Positions 1-5,652 of a stretch of DNA of 10,255 bases are shown here, piece after piece. The translations under genes and the position numbers were made by a program. Below the pieces are notes generated by a model. It did not search any database. It saw only the letters and a list, made by a program, of their open reading frames with translations, and had not been told where the DNA came from. Every line of letters starts with the position of its first letter. Position 1 is the first letter of the stretch. This stretch comes from an uncultured Lachnospiraceae bacterium (GTDB taxonomy: Bacteria; Bacillota; Clostridia; Lachnospirales; Lachnospiraceae): NCBI GenBank assembly GCA_944376975.1, contig CALWEE010000045.1, forward strand, positions 1 to 10,255, read 5' to 3'.

Positions 1-419
1 GCGACAACATCGTGGCCATTAAAGAGGCGAGCAGCGATATTGTCCAGATCGCCGACATCTTCCAGATGACGCAGGGTGATATGGATGTTTACGCGGGCAA
101 TGACGATCAGATCGTGCCGATCTTGTCTCTGGGCGGAAAGGGCGTCATCTCCGTCCTGTCCAACGTCTGTCCGCAGGAGACGCATGACATTGTCGACTTG
201 TTCATGAAGGGCGACCTGAAAGGCAGCCGGGAGCTTCAGCTGAAAGCTATGCCGCTCATCCACGCCCTGTTCTGCGAAGTCAATCCTATTCCGGTCAAAG
301 CGGCCATGAACATGATGGGCATGGAAGTGGGACCCCTTCGCCTGCCGTTGACAGAGATCAATATCGTCAACAAAGAAAAACTCCGTCAGGCCATGATCGA
401 TTTCGGCATCCAGTTATGA
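1..419 (+). CDS. dapA: 4-hydroxy-tetrahydrodipicolinate synthase, 3' part (5' end outside window)
   Basis: This is the C-terminal half of a DapA-type (beta/alpha)8 aldolase, which condenses pyruvate with aspartate semialdehyde in the cytoplasm, the first committed step toward diaminopimelate and lysine. The reading frame is open at the left edge, with its first full codon at base 3, so about 139 residues are visible of the usual roughly 290. The motif AIKEAS holds the Schiff-base lysine (codon at 21-23). Further along, YAGNDDQIVPILSLGGKGVI is the conserved glycine-rich stretch that lines the pyruvate site, followed by SVLSN. The GTG at base 12 is internal to the barrel and is not a start. The stop TGA is at 417-419. 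The related N-acetylneuraminate lyase and KDG aldolase branches are possible, but the GGKGVISVLSN wording favours DapA. The gene converges on the minus-strand flavodoxin-like gene, with a hairpin between them. Confidence 0.93.
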   Translation, partial: DNIVAIKEASSDIVQIADIFQMTQGDMDVYAGNDDQIVPILSLGGKGVISVLSNVCPQETHDIVDLFMKGDLKGSRELQLKAMPLIHALFCEVNPIPVKAAMNMMGMEVGPLRLPLTEINIVNKEKLRQAMIDFGIQL

Positions 420-450
420 TACGGACGGAATAAATAAGGAACATGACATG

Positions 451-482
451 AGGAGCCGGGTCTTTTTAAAGATCCGGCTCCT
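451..482. terminator. Hairpin between convergent dapA and flavodoxin-like gene
   Basis: AGGAGCCGG at 451-459 pairs perfectly with CCGGCTCCT at 474-482. The stem extends through a G-T wobble and further A-T/C-G pairs to a loop of about four bases. It lies 32 bases after the dapA stop, and its right arm lies inside the last codons of the minus-strand gene (stop at 466-468). Neither side has a clean run of T after the stem, so a bidirectional terminator role is inferred from position and stem strength only. Its outer arms match those of the hairpin at 1726-1758. Confidence 0.55.
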
Positions 483-1011
483 GTTTGAGTTCATTTACGA
501 TCGGCTGCAGGGAAGAAAGATCGACAAAATCCACCTGTTTGCTGTAAGTCTCCATCAAAGCCCGGTCTTCTTCGCTCCATTTTTCCGTCGGTTTATTTTG
601 CAGAGAACGGTGCATCAGCGCCATCATGGTCCGGTGTTTCCATGATAAGACGCGATAATCTATGGCTCCCCTCAAATGGAAGATCTTCGCCTTCGCGTAT
701 AGGTTGGGAGAGATCTGCTTTTGTAAGGCGTTTCGGATATTTTCTCTGTTTTGCGGTATTTCCGGATCGGCAAGACCGACCGTGGCGATCAGCAGCTTTT
801 GAATGTTTTGTGAAGGCAGGCCGCGCAATGTCCTTGACAGACCCAAAACGCCGCCGGCATAAAGCGCGCCGATGTACACGAGTATTTTCATATCGGAAAG
901 CGGCGGCGCATCTTTGCGGCTGACAGCCTGGATGCCGGTTCGCGTTGATAACGCCTGCGCGTACCGTCGGGCGCTTCCATATTGACTTCCATATAGAATG
1001 ATCGATTTCAT
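466..1011 (-). CDS. Flavodoxin domain-containing protein (HemG-like flavodoxin family)
   Basis: A 181-residue, probably cytoplasmic FMN-binding protein. The N-terminus is a first beta strand followed by a flavodoxin-type phosphate loop, YGSQYGSA at residues 7-14. A second hydrophobic strand runs into GALYAGG (48-54), the usual position of the flavin-ring loop. FHLRGAIDY (111-119) resembles the late strand found in HemG-type flavodoxin-domain proteins. The length is close to HemG (about 180 residues), but protoporphyrinogen oxidase activity cannot be claimed, since many clostridial proteins of this family have no known substrate. The ATG at 1009-1011 is preceded on the minus strand by AAGGTGA with short spacing, which supports this start. 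The gene is transcribed alone and converges on dapA; its last codons overlap the hairpin at 451-482. A short-chain flavodoxin acting as a redox partner is the main alternative. Confidence 0.78.
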   Translation of the reverse strand: MKSIILYGSQYGSARRYAQALSTRTGIQAVSRKDAPPLSDMKILVYIGALYAGGVLGLSRTLRGLPSQNIQKLLIATVGLADPEIPQNRENIRNALQKQISPNLYAKAKIFHLRGAIDYRVLSWKHRTMMALMHRSLQNKPTEKWSEEDRALMETYSKQVDFVDLSSLQPIVNELKQEPDL

Positions 1012-1181
1012 ATAGTCACCTTGCCTTGATCAGAGCGGTATTCAGATACATGGATATAATAAGATCATATCCGTATCCTTGCCGGGTTTCCATCACGGAC
1101 AGGCGAAACCTGTGTAAAATTCTTGTAAAGCGGACGGATCCGCGCAAATTTGGAGTTTGGCAGATCTTTTTGAACGCAAGA

Positions 1182-1187
1182 TATAAT
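1182..1187 (+). promoter_or_regulatory. Possible -10 box for the gene at 1283
   Basis: TATAAT is a perfect -10 hexamer in an AT-rich stretch. The best -35 candidate is TTGGCA at 1157-1162, but the 19-base spacing is long, so this is tentative. The rest of the 262-base gap between the divergent genes (1012-1273) holds only a small GCGGA/TCCGC hairpin at 1130-1143 and nothing else I can name. Confidence 0.35.
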
Positions 1188-1282
1188 TTACAAATATTTT
1201 ACCTTGATTTTCCTTTTGCGGAGCAATACAGATGTTATGATCGGTCTGAAGATTTTATCAATATGATGGTGAGGTGGATTTT

Positions 1283-1705
1283 GTGGCTTTGTTTATGAAT
1301 GAGACAGATATGAATGAAATGTTGGCGGGTATTTGCCCGGAAGGGGAAACTTATCAGGGCAAAGCGTGGGGAACGCTGATGTCCGGAACGGCTGAAATGC
1401 TGGCGCTGGGAGCTTTGAGCAACGTATATTGTTATGTTGGCGTAACAGAAAAAACATTGGTCATCGCGGTGCTGGAAACGCTTGATATCTCCCATGTTTA
1501 TGGGAAGATCTGCATCCCGTTCGATCGTTTTGATGAAGTTAAAGTTAAAAAAGGTTTAATGCCCTCTCAGCGGATCATCAAAGCAAAAAGCGGGAAGACA
1601 AAAATAAAGTTGTCCCTGGTCAATAACACGATCACGGCCAAGATCAAAGATCAGAAACAAGGCATGCAGGCGATCTGCGAGGCGTTGGAACGTTTAAAAA
1701 AATGA
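1283..1705 (+). CDS. Hypothetical protein, possible bacterial PH-like domain
   Basis: I do not recognise this gene with certainty. The product is about 140 residues and has no signal peptide. A short acidic N-terminus (NETDMNEML) is followed from about residue 35 by alternating hydrophobic strands: VYCYVGVTEKTLVIAVLE, then YGKICIPFDRFDEVKVKK, a basic strand with KAKSGKTKIKLSL, and a C-terminal helix (QGMQAICEALERLKK). This strand order with a closing helix is what bacterial PH-like domains look like, but that is inference from pattern only. The frame is open from GTG at 1274. I prefer GTG at 1283 because GGTGAGG (1268-1274) then sits eight bases upstream, whereas it would abut the 1274 codon; ATG at 1295 is the other option. 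Base composition is more AT-rich than the neighbours. The gene stands alone between the divergent flavodoxin-like gene and a 3' hairpin. Confidence 0.6.
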   Translation: MALFMNETDMNEMLAGICPEGETYQGKAWGTLMSGTAEMLALGALSNVYCYVGVTEKTLVIAVLETLDISHVYGKICIPFDRFDEVKVKKGLMPSQRIIKAKSGKTKIKLSLVNNTITAKIKDQKQGMQAICEALERLKK

Positions 1706-1725
1706 ATGTATCCGAGAGAAAGATG

Positions 1726-1758
1726 AGGAGCCTCTTCCATAAATAGGAAGGGGCTCCT
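1726..1758. terminator. Hairpin between convergent genes (PH-like gene and sdpI)
   Basis: AGGAGCC at 1726-1732 pairs with GGCTCCT at 1752-1758, and the stem continues through CTTCC/GGAAG with one T-G wobble to an AT-rich loop. It lies about 20 bases after the stop of the PH-like gene and about 45 bases beyond the sdpI stop on the other strand, so it could end both transcripts. No T-run follows on either strand, so Rho-independent termination is not certain. Confidence 0.5.
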
Positions 1759-1804
1759 GTCATGCTTGTAAGCGATCATTATCGTCTGTATATTTGCCGG
1801 GCGT

Positions 1805-2455
1805 TCAGTTGTTCCGTCTGCGGTAGAGCAGGTAGGAGTATACATAGGTGACGATCAGGCTCGCGATCACCACGGACGGCGCGATAAAACGGGTCCAGGC
1901 CGGGGTGAAAAACACGGACAAGATGAAGCAGGCGCCCATCAGGCAAAAGAGGATGCCGCCAAGCTTGTGGGTTTTGCGCCATACTTCCGGATCGTCCAGC
2001 GTCCACGGCGTTTTGATGCCGAAGGTATAGTTGGACCGGATCCGGGGCATATAATTGCCGATGATGATGAACAGCAGGCCGATCAGGACGGAGATGATCT
2101 GGGCGATGGAAAAACGCAGGGACACGCCGCAGGCCGTCAGGGTGGAGACCCAGCTTGCCGCGATCAGGACAAAGACGATGGCCGCGGTAAATATATGGTA
2201 GGCTTTGGCGTGCTGGGCATAGCTTCGCCGTCTGGGATCGATCTTGGGAAGGATCTGCATGAGCAGCCAGACCGCGAAGGGCAGGGCGGCCAGGACAAGA
2301 GCCATATAGGCCGGACCGTAACTGTTGACCTGACCGTCCGATCCCCACTGGATGGGGATGCGCTCAGGCAGTCCTGGATAAAAGATCAGCTGGCCGATGA
2401 ATGAGAGGATGGCCAGTCCGGGCAGTATCCGTCTGAAGAAAAAAGATGTTTTCAT
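1805..2455 (-). CDS. sdpI: SdpI/YhfL-family integral membrane protein (DUF1648 + SdpI domains)
   Basis: A 216-residue membrane protein with about six hydrophobic segments, roughly residues 9-27, 49-69, 89-109, 116-134, 166-184 and 190-211. Between the first two lies the DUF1648-type motif IPIQWGSDGQVNSYG (33-47). Between the fourth and fifth lies the SdpI signature GNYMPRIRSNYTFGIKTPWTL (133-153), followed by DPEVWRKTH (155-163). In Bacillus subtilis, SdpI protects the cell from the SdpC killing peptide and sequesters the repressor SdpR at the membrane; the same role here is inferred. Its ATG overlaps the stop of the upstream repressor gene as ATGA, and AGGAGG lies seven bases upstream, so the two are translationally coupled. 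No sdpA, sdpB or sdpC gene is in the window, so this may be a stand-alone immunity or signalling pair. Many clostridial SdpI homologues have no proven function. Confidence 0.88.
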   Translation of the reverse strand: MKTSFFFRRILPGLAILSFIGQLIFYPGLPERIPIQWGSDGQVNSYGPAYMALVLAALPFAVWLLMQILPKIDPRRRSYAQHAKAYHIFTAAIVFVLIAASWVSTLTACGVSLRFSIAQIISVLIGLLFIIIGNYMPRIRSNYTFGIKTPWTLDDPEVWRKTHKLGGILFCLMGACFILSVFFTPAWTRFIAPSVVIASLIVTYVYSYLLYRRRNN

Positions 2456-2742
2456 GATCGTTCCTCCTCTGAGTCGTTTTTCGTAAAATCAAAGAACCAT
2501 CGAATGATGTCCTGGACAAGGGTCATGTTCAGGCTGTAAATGATGTTTTGCCCCCGACGTTCATCCAGGATAAGTCCGGCAGCTTTCAATATGCCCAGAT
2601 GATGGCTGATCGACGGTTTTGTCATATCAAAACACCGGGCGATGTCGCCGGCGGACATATCGCCGGACGAAAGCAGTTTGAGTATCTGGCGCCGCGTGGG
2701 ATCGGCGAGCGCTTTAAAAACTTCATTTTGGATAAAGATCAT
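2452..2742 (-). CDS. sdpR: ArsR-family winged-helix autorepressor (SdpR-like)
   Basis: A 96-residue DNA-binding protein with the ArsR-family layout. The N-terminus has FKALADPTRRQILKLL (9-24). The recognition helix region is TKPSISHHLGILKAAGLI (41-58) and the beta wing RRGQNIIYSLN (62-72). There is no CxC-type metal site and C37 is the only cysteine, so metal sensing is unlikely; that fits SdpR, which responds through its partner SdpI. It heads the sdpR-sdpI operon with a four-base stop/start overlap. A 34-bp palindrome at 2775-2808, just downstream of the -10 box, is the obvious autoregulatory operator. The only in-frame ATG (2740-2742) has AAAGGAG directly abutting it with no spacer, which is unusual. 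Other ArsR regulators paired with membrane proteins are possible, but the coupling to an SdpI protein makes SdpR the best reading. Confidence 0.87.
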   Translation of the reverse strand: MIFIQNEVFKALADPTRRQILKLLSSGDMSAGDIARCFDMTKPSISHHLGILKAAGLILDERRGQNIIYSLNMTLVQDIIRWFFDFTKNDSEEERS

Positions 2743-2774
2743 CTCCTTTTATAAATGAGATACCCGCGTTTGAG

Positions 2775-2808
2775 TTTAGATAATTAGATAAATATCTAAA
2801 TATCTAAA
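2775..2808. promoter_or_regulatory. 34-bp palindromic operator, likely SdpR binding site
   Basis: Two 16-base half sites (2775-2790 and 2793-2808) are inverted repeats around a 2-base centre with only one mismatch. Inside, TTAGATA occurs twice as a direct repeat (2776-2782, 2784-2790) and its complement TATCTAA twice (2793-2799, 2801-2807), so each half is itself a tandem 8-base repeat. The palindrome begins just downstream of the minus-strand -10 box and covers the likely transcription start, an ideal place for an ArsR-type repressor to block sdpRI. Confidence 0.8.
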
Positions 2809-2812
2809 CACT

Positions 2813-2840
2813 ATTATACACCTTATCCGGGAAAATGCAA
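2813..2840 (-). promoter_or_regulatory. Promoter of sdpR-sdpI
   Basis: Read on the minus strand, TTGCAT (2835-2840) and a perfect TATAAT (2813-2818) are separated by 16 bases. The expected start near 2806 falls inside the palindromic operator. Confidence 0.75.
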
Positions 2841-2851
2841 CCGGTATTTTC

Positions 2852-2879
2852 TTGACAAAGCAAAGCCCGATGATATAAT
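2852..2879 (+). promoter_or_regulatory. Promoter of thrS (T-box leader)
   Basis: A perfect TTGACA (2852-2857), 16-base spacer and perfect TATAAT (2874-2879), with an upstream TGA giving an extended -10. Transcription would start near 2886, right before the T-box leader. Its -35 is only 11 bases from the -35 of the divergent sdpR promoter. Confidence 0.9.
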
Positions 2880-2885
2880 AGAGAA

Positions 2886-3145
2886 GAAATCACTTATAAG
2901 CTGAATACGTTGAAGAGACGAGTAAGATATGGAAGGTGACAGAGAAGGGGATCGCGGGCTGGAAGTCCCCCCATTGGAAATATCCGAAGACTACCTCTGA
3001 GTGGCCCTCATCCGGCCCGGTGGCTCCGTTATCGCCGAATGAAGTGGTTGACAGCCGTAAGCGGCTGGCATACAAAAAGGGTGGAACCGCGAGTAGAACA
3101 TGACTTTACCCGTCCCTTGCAGCAGATGCAAGGGGCGTTTTTTTA
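2886..3145 (+). ncRNA. T-box riboswitch, threonine-specific (ACU specifier)
   Basis: A tRNA-sensing leader that lets thrS be transcribed when tRNA-Thr is uncharged. Stem I carries AGTA (2921-2924) opposite GAA (2986-2988), the specifier-loop S-turn pair. One base later is the codon ACT (2990-2992, Thr) followed by A, the standard specifier layout. GATAT (2926-2930) pairs with ATATC (2980-2984) above the loop. The stem II region runs at about 3000-3047, with GTTATCGCCGAATGAAGTGG at its 3' part. Stem III is CAGCCG/CGGCTG at 3052-3067. The conserved T-box AGGGTGGAACCGCG is at 3078-3091 and precedes the terminator. The 5' end is inferred from the promoter. Confidence 0.95.
3111..3144 (+). terminator. 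Attenuator terminator of the thrS T-box
   Basis: An 11-bp stem (3111-3121 with 3127-3137, one T-G wobble) with loop GCAGA is followed by seven T (3138-3144). Its left arm contains CGTCCC, which can instead pair with the GGG of the T-box sequence to form the antiterminator, so termination is conditional. Confidence 0.93.
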
Positions 3146-3175
3146 TTCCGGAAAGCGGATGGAAAGGAGAATTTT

Positions 3176-5077
3176 ATGAAGATCACATTGAAAGACGGCT
3201 CGGAAAAAGTATACGGGCAGGCGATGAGCGTTTACGACATCGCGAAAGATATTTCTGAAGGGCTGGCCCGGGTGGCTTGCGCCGGCGAGGTGGATGGCGA
3301 GACGGTCGATCTGCGGACCGTGATCGATAAGGATTGCCGGCTCAATATCCTCACTTTTGACGACGAAGCCGGCCAGGGGGCGTTCCGTCATACCACGTCC
3401 CATATCCTCGCCCAGGCGGTCAAACGGCTGTATCCGTACGCCAAATGCGCCATCGGACCGTCCATTGCCGACGGATTTTACTATGCTTTCGATATCGAGC
3501 CCCTGACCCAGGACGATCTTACCCGCCTGGAAGGGGAAATGAAAAAGATCGTCAAGGAAAATCCGCCCATCGAGCGGTTTGAACTGCCCAGAGATGAGGC
3601 GATCCGTTTCATGGAAGAAAGACAGGAACCTTACAAAGTGGAACTGATCGAAGATCTTCCGGAGGACGCGGTGATCTCCTTCTATCGGCAGGGCGATTTT
3701 ACCGACCTGTGCGCCGGCCCCCATCTGATGAGCATGAAGAATATCAAGGCGATCAAGCTGACGAGCCTGGCGGGCGCTTACTGGAGAGGCAGCGAGAAAA
3801 ACAAAATGCTGACCCGTATCTATGGCACGGCGTTCACGAAAAAAGCCGATCTGGACGCGTATCTGACCCGTATCGAAGAAGCGAAAAAGCGGGATCACAG
3901 AAAACTCGGGAAACAGCTGGGCCTGTTCATGATGCGGGAAGAAGGACCGGGATTCCCCTTCTTCCTTCCGAAGGGCATGACGCTCAAGAACACGCTCCTG
4001 GATTACTGGCGCGAGATCCATGAAAAAGCCGGATACGTGGAGATATCCACGCCCATCATCCTGAACCGGAAGCTGTGGGAAACATCCGGGCACTGGGATC
4101 ATTATAAAGAAAATATGTATACGACGGTCATCGACGATGAAGACTATGCCATCAAGCCGATGAACTGTCCGGGCGGGATCCTCGTGTATGAATCGGAGCC
4201 CAGATCCTACCGGGATCTGCCGCTTCGCATGGGTGAACTGGGACTCGTCCATCGTCATGAAAAATCCGGCCAGCTTCATGGGCTGATGCGCGTGCGCTGC
4301 TTTACCCAGGATGACGCCCATATCTTCATGACGCCGGAGCAGATCCGGGACGAGATCAAAGGCGTTGCCCGTCTGATCGACGAAGTGTATAACCTGTTCG
4401 GCTTCAAATATCACGTGGAACTGTCCACCCGGCCGGAAGACAGCATGGGAAGCGATGAAGACTGGGAGATGGCGACAGAAGCGCTCCGCGGCGCCCTGGA
4501 CGATCTGGGGAAAGACTACGTGGTCAACGAAGGCGACGGCGCGTTCTACGGACCGAAGATCGATTTCCATCTGGAAGACTCCCTTGGACGGACCTGGCAG
4601 TGCGGAACGATCCAGCTGGACTTCCAGCTTCCGCTCCGGTTCGATCTGGAATATACCGGCGCTGACGGCGAGAAGCATCGTCCGATCATGATCCACCGGG
4701 TCGCTTTCGGATCCATCGAGCGTTTTATCGGCATTTTGATCGAGCACTTCGCGGGGGCGTTCCCCACATGGCTGGCGCCGGTGCAGGTAAAGATCCTGCC
4801 TATCTCCGATAAGTTCATGGACTACGGCAAAGACGTGCTGGCCGCTTTGAAAGAGGCGGGCATCCGGGCGGAGATCGATACGCGGGCGGAAAAGATCGGC
4901 TATAAGATCCGGGAAGCTCAGATGAATAAGATCCCCTACATGCTCATCGTGGGCGCGAAAGAAGCGGAAGAGAAAGAAGTTTCCGTCCGCAGCCGGAAAG
5001 ACGGCGACGTGGGTTCCAGAAAGCTGGACGACTTCATCCGCGATATCAAAGAAGAGATCCGTATAAGAGCGCGGTAG
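3176..5077 (+). CDS. thrS: Threonine--tRNA ligase
   Basis: This cytoplasmic class II synthetase charges tRNA-Thr. It is 633 residues, full length for the family. An N-terminal TGS domain (about 1-62) is followed by the editing domain, whose Ser-tRNA hydrolysis site is visible as H72 and H76 (RHTTSH) with C179 and H183 (DLCAGPH). The catalytic core has motif 2 around LGLVHRHEKSGQLHGLMRVR and motif 3 in GSIERFIGILIEHF. The zinc ligands are C331 (MNCPGG), H382 (DAHIF) and H507 (MIHR). The anticodon-binding domain occupies roughly 535-630. The ATG is preceded by AAAGGAG six bases upstream. Expression is set by the T-box leader in front of it. A DUF1540 gene follows after 37 bases with no terminator between, so the two are probably cotranscribed. 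Nothing looks damaged or missing. Confidence 0.98.
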   Translation: MKITLKDGSEKVYGQAMSVYDIAKDISEGLARVACAGEVDGETVDLRTVIDKDCRLNILTFDDEAGQGAFRHTTSHILAQAVKRLYPYAKCAIGPSIADGFYYAFDIEPLTQDDLTRLEGEMKKIVKENPPIERFELPRDEAIRFMEERQEPYKVELIEDLPEDAVISFYRQGDFTDLCAGPHLMSMKNIKAIKLTSLAGAYWRGSEKNKMLTRIYGTAFTKKADLDAYLTRIEEAKKRDHRKLGKQLGLFMMREEGPGFPFFLPKGMTLKNTLLDYWREIHEKAGYVEISTPIILNRKLWETSGHWDHYKENMYTTVIDDEDYAIKPMNCPGGILVYESEPRSYRDLPLRMGELGLVHRHEKSGQLHGLMRVRCFTQDDAHIFMTPEQIRDEIKGVARLIDEVYNLFGFKYHVELSTRPEDSMGSDEDWEMATEALRGALDDLGKDYVVNEGDGAFYGPKIDFHLEDSLGRTWQCGTIQLDFQLPLRFDLEYTGADGEKHRPIMIHRVAFGSIERFIGILIEHFAGAFPTWLAPVQVKILPISDKFMDYGKDVLAALKEAGIRAEIDTRAEKIGYKIREAQMNKIPYMLIVGAKEAEEKEVSVRSRKDGDVGSRKLDDFIRDIKEEIRIRAR

Positions 5078-5114
5078 ACGGCGCATACTATCTTCTGTCA
5101 AAGGAGGTAGTGAT

Positions 5115-5429
5115 ATGCCGATATTAAATTGTTCAGCAGAGAGCTGTATCTACAATGCCGACCATATGTGCGGCAAGGACACGATACAGGTGGACGGAAG
5201 AACGGCCGGGAAGGCGGACGAGACATGCTGCGCCGCGTTCCGGGAAAACGTGGATGGACGGGCGGCCAACAACGGGCGGGAAGCCAGCCCGACGGCGGAT
5301 ATCCGCTGTGAGGCCGAGACGTGCGGCTACAACAGCCAGTGCCGCTGCCACGCGGCTTCCGTCAGCATCAGCGGCAAAGACGCCTGCTGCAGCGGCGACA
5401 CCCGGTGCAGCACATTCCGCTGCCGATAG
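5115..5429 (+). CDS. DUF1540 domain-containing cysteine-rich protein (two modules)
   Basis: A 104-residue protein built of two DUF1540-type modules. Module 1 has C6, C11 with YN, C19, then the C38-C39 pair and F42. Module 2 repeats this with C65, C70 with YN, C76/C78, then C91-C92, C98 and C103. The motif C-x4-C-x-YN, an IxVxG-like strand and a closing CC is typical of DUF1540 proteins common in Clostridia. Their function is unknown; the regular cysteines suggest metal binding, which is inference. There is no signal peptide or membrane segment. AAGGAGG (5101-5107) seven bases before the ATG is a strong ribosome binding site. It follows thrS closely and likely shares its T-box-controlled transcript. 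The second module carries more cysteines than the first, so it is not an exact copy. Confidence 0.85.
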   Translation: MPILNCSAESCIYNADHMCGKDTIQVDGRTAGKADETCCAAFRENVDGRAANNGREASPTADIRCEAETCGYNSQCRCHAASVSISGKDACCSGDTRCSTFRCR

Positions 5430-5452
5430 GAAGAAAAAGTGAAGAAAAAATA

Positions 5453-5481
5453 TTGACTTTCGCGTAAAGCCGTGATAAGAT
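5453..5481 (+). promoter_or_regulatory. Promoter of the infC-rpmI-rplT operon
   Basis: TTGACT (5453-5458) and TAAGAT (5476-5481) are 17 bases apart, with TGA just before the -10 (extended -10). The start would be near 5488, at the foot of the first leader hairpin. Confidence 0.82.
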
Positions 5482-5487
5482 ATTCCA

Positions 5488-5625
5488 GTGCGCGAAGAGC
5501 GCACGGTCAATAAAGCAGAGTACTCACTCTCACCTCAGCATATAGATATGACTCGGGTTAATATTTAAGCGGACACGGATTTTATGTAACTTAAATGGTG
5601 AGTAGGTATGCTGCTCACCATTTTT
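5488..5625 (+). ncRNA. L20-type leader with antiterminator/terminator switch
   Basis: The 5' leader of infC-rpmI-rplT. It starts with a perfect hairpin, GTGCGC/GCGCAC with loop GAAGA (5488-5504). TACTCAC at 5521-5527 is perfectly complementary to GTGAGTA at 5598-5604, which is also the left arm of the terminator hairpin that follows. The two pairings exclude each other. CATAT-AG-ATATG lies between. In B. subtilis, L20 binds such a leader and represses the operon by premature termination; the same control here is inferred from gene order and this architecture. Confidence 0.8.
5593..5625 (+). terminator. Attenuator terminator in the infC leader
   Basis: AAATGGTGAGTAG (5593-5605) pairs with CTGCTCACCATTT through an 11-bp core with one T-G wobble, loop GTATG, and T residues at 5621-5625. 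It lies before the infC start and so must be conditional. Its left arm can be captured by 5521-5527. Confidence 0.85.
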
Positions 5626-5652
5626 ACATTTATACAGGACATGGAGGTGTCG

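Noticed and set aside
448..923. Plus-strand frames over the flavodoxin-like gene
   Set aside because: They begin in the hairpin or inside the opposite gene, lack ribosome binding sites and show no family features.
1055..1060. TATAAT as another promoter for the gene at 1283
   Set aside because: The only -35-like hexamer upstream (TTGATC at 1026) is 23 bases away, and the site is more than 200 bases from the gene.
1779..2348. A 189-codon minus-strand frame overlapping sdpI
   Set aside because: It is the shifted frame of sdpI, rich in Arg, Pro and His, without domain features, while sdpI shows clear signatures and a coupled start.
3143..5101. A 652-codon open frame on the minus strand covering all of thrS
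   Set aside because: It is antisense to an intact, fully conserved thrS, has no recognisable domain and a low-complexity His/Phe/Asp-rich translation; it arises from thrS codon bias.
5608..5652. Longer infC starting at ATG 5608
   Set aside because: That ATG lies in the loop/right arm of the attenuator terminator, with no ribosome binding site, and adds 15 residues not seen in IF-3 proteins.
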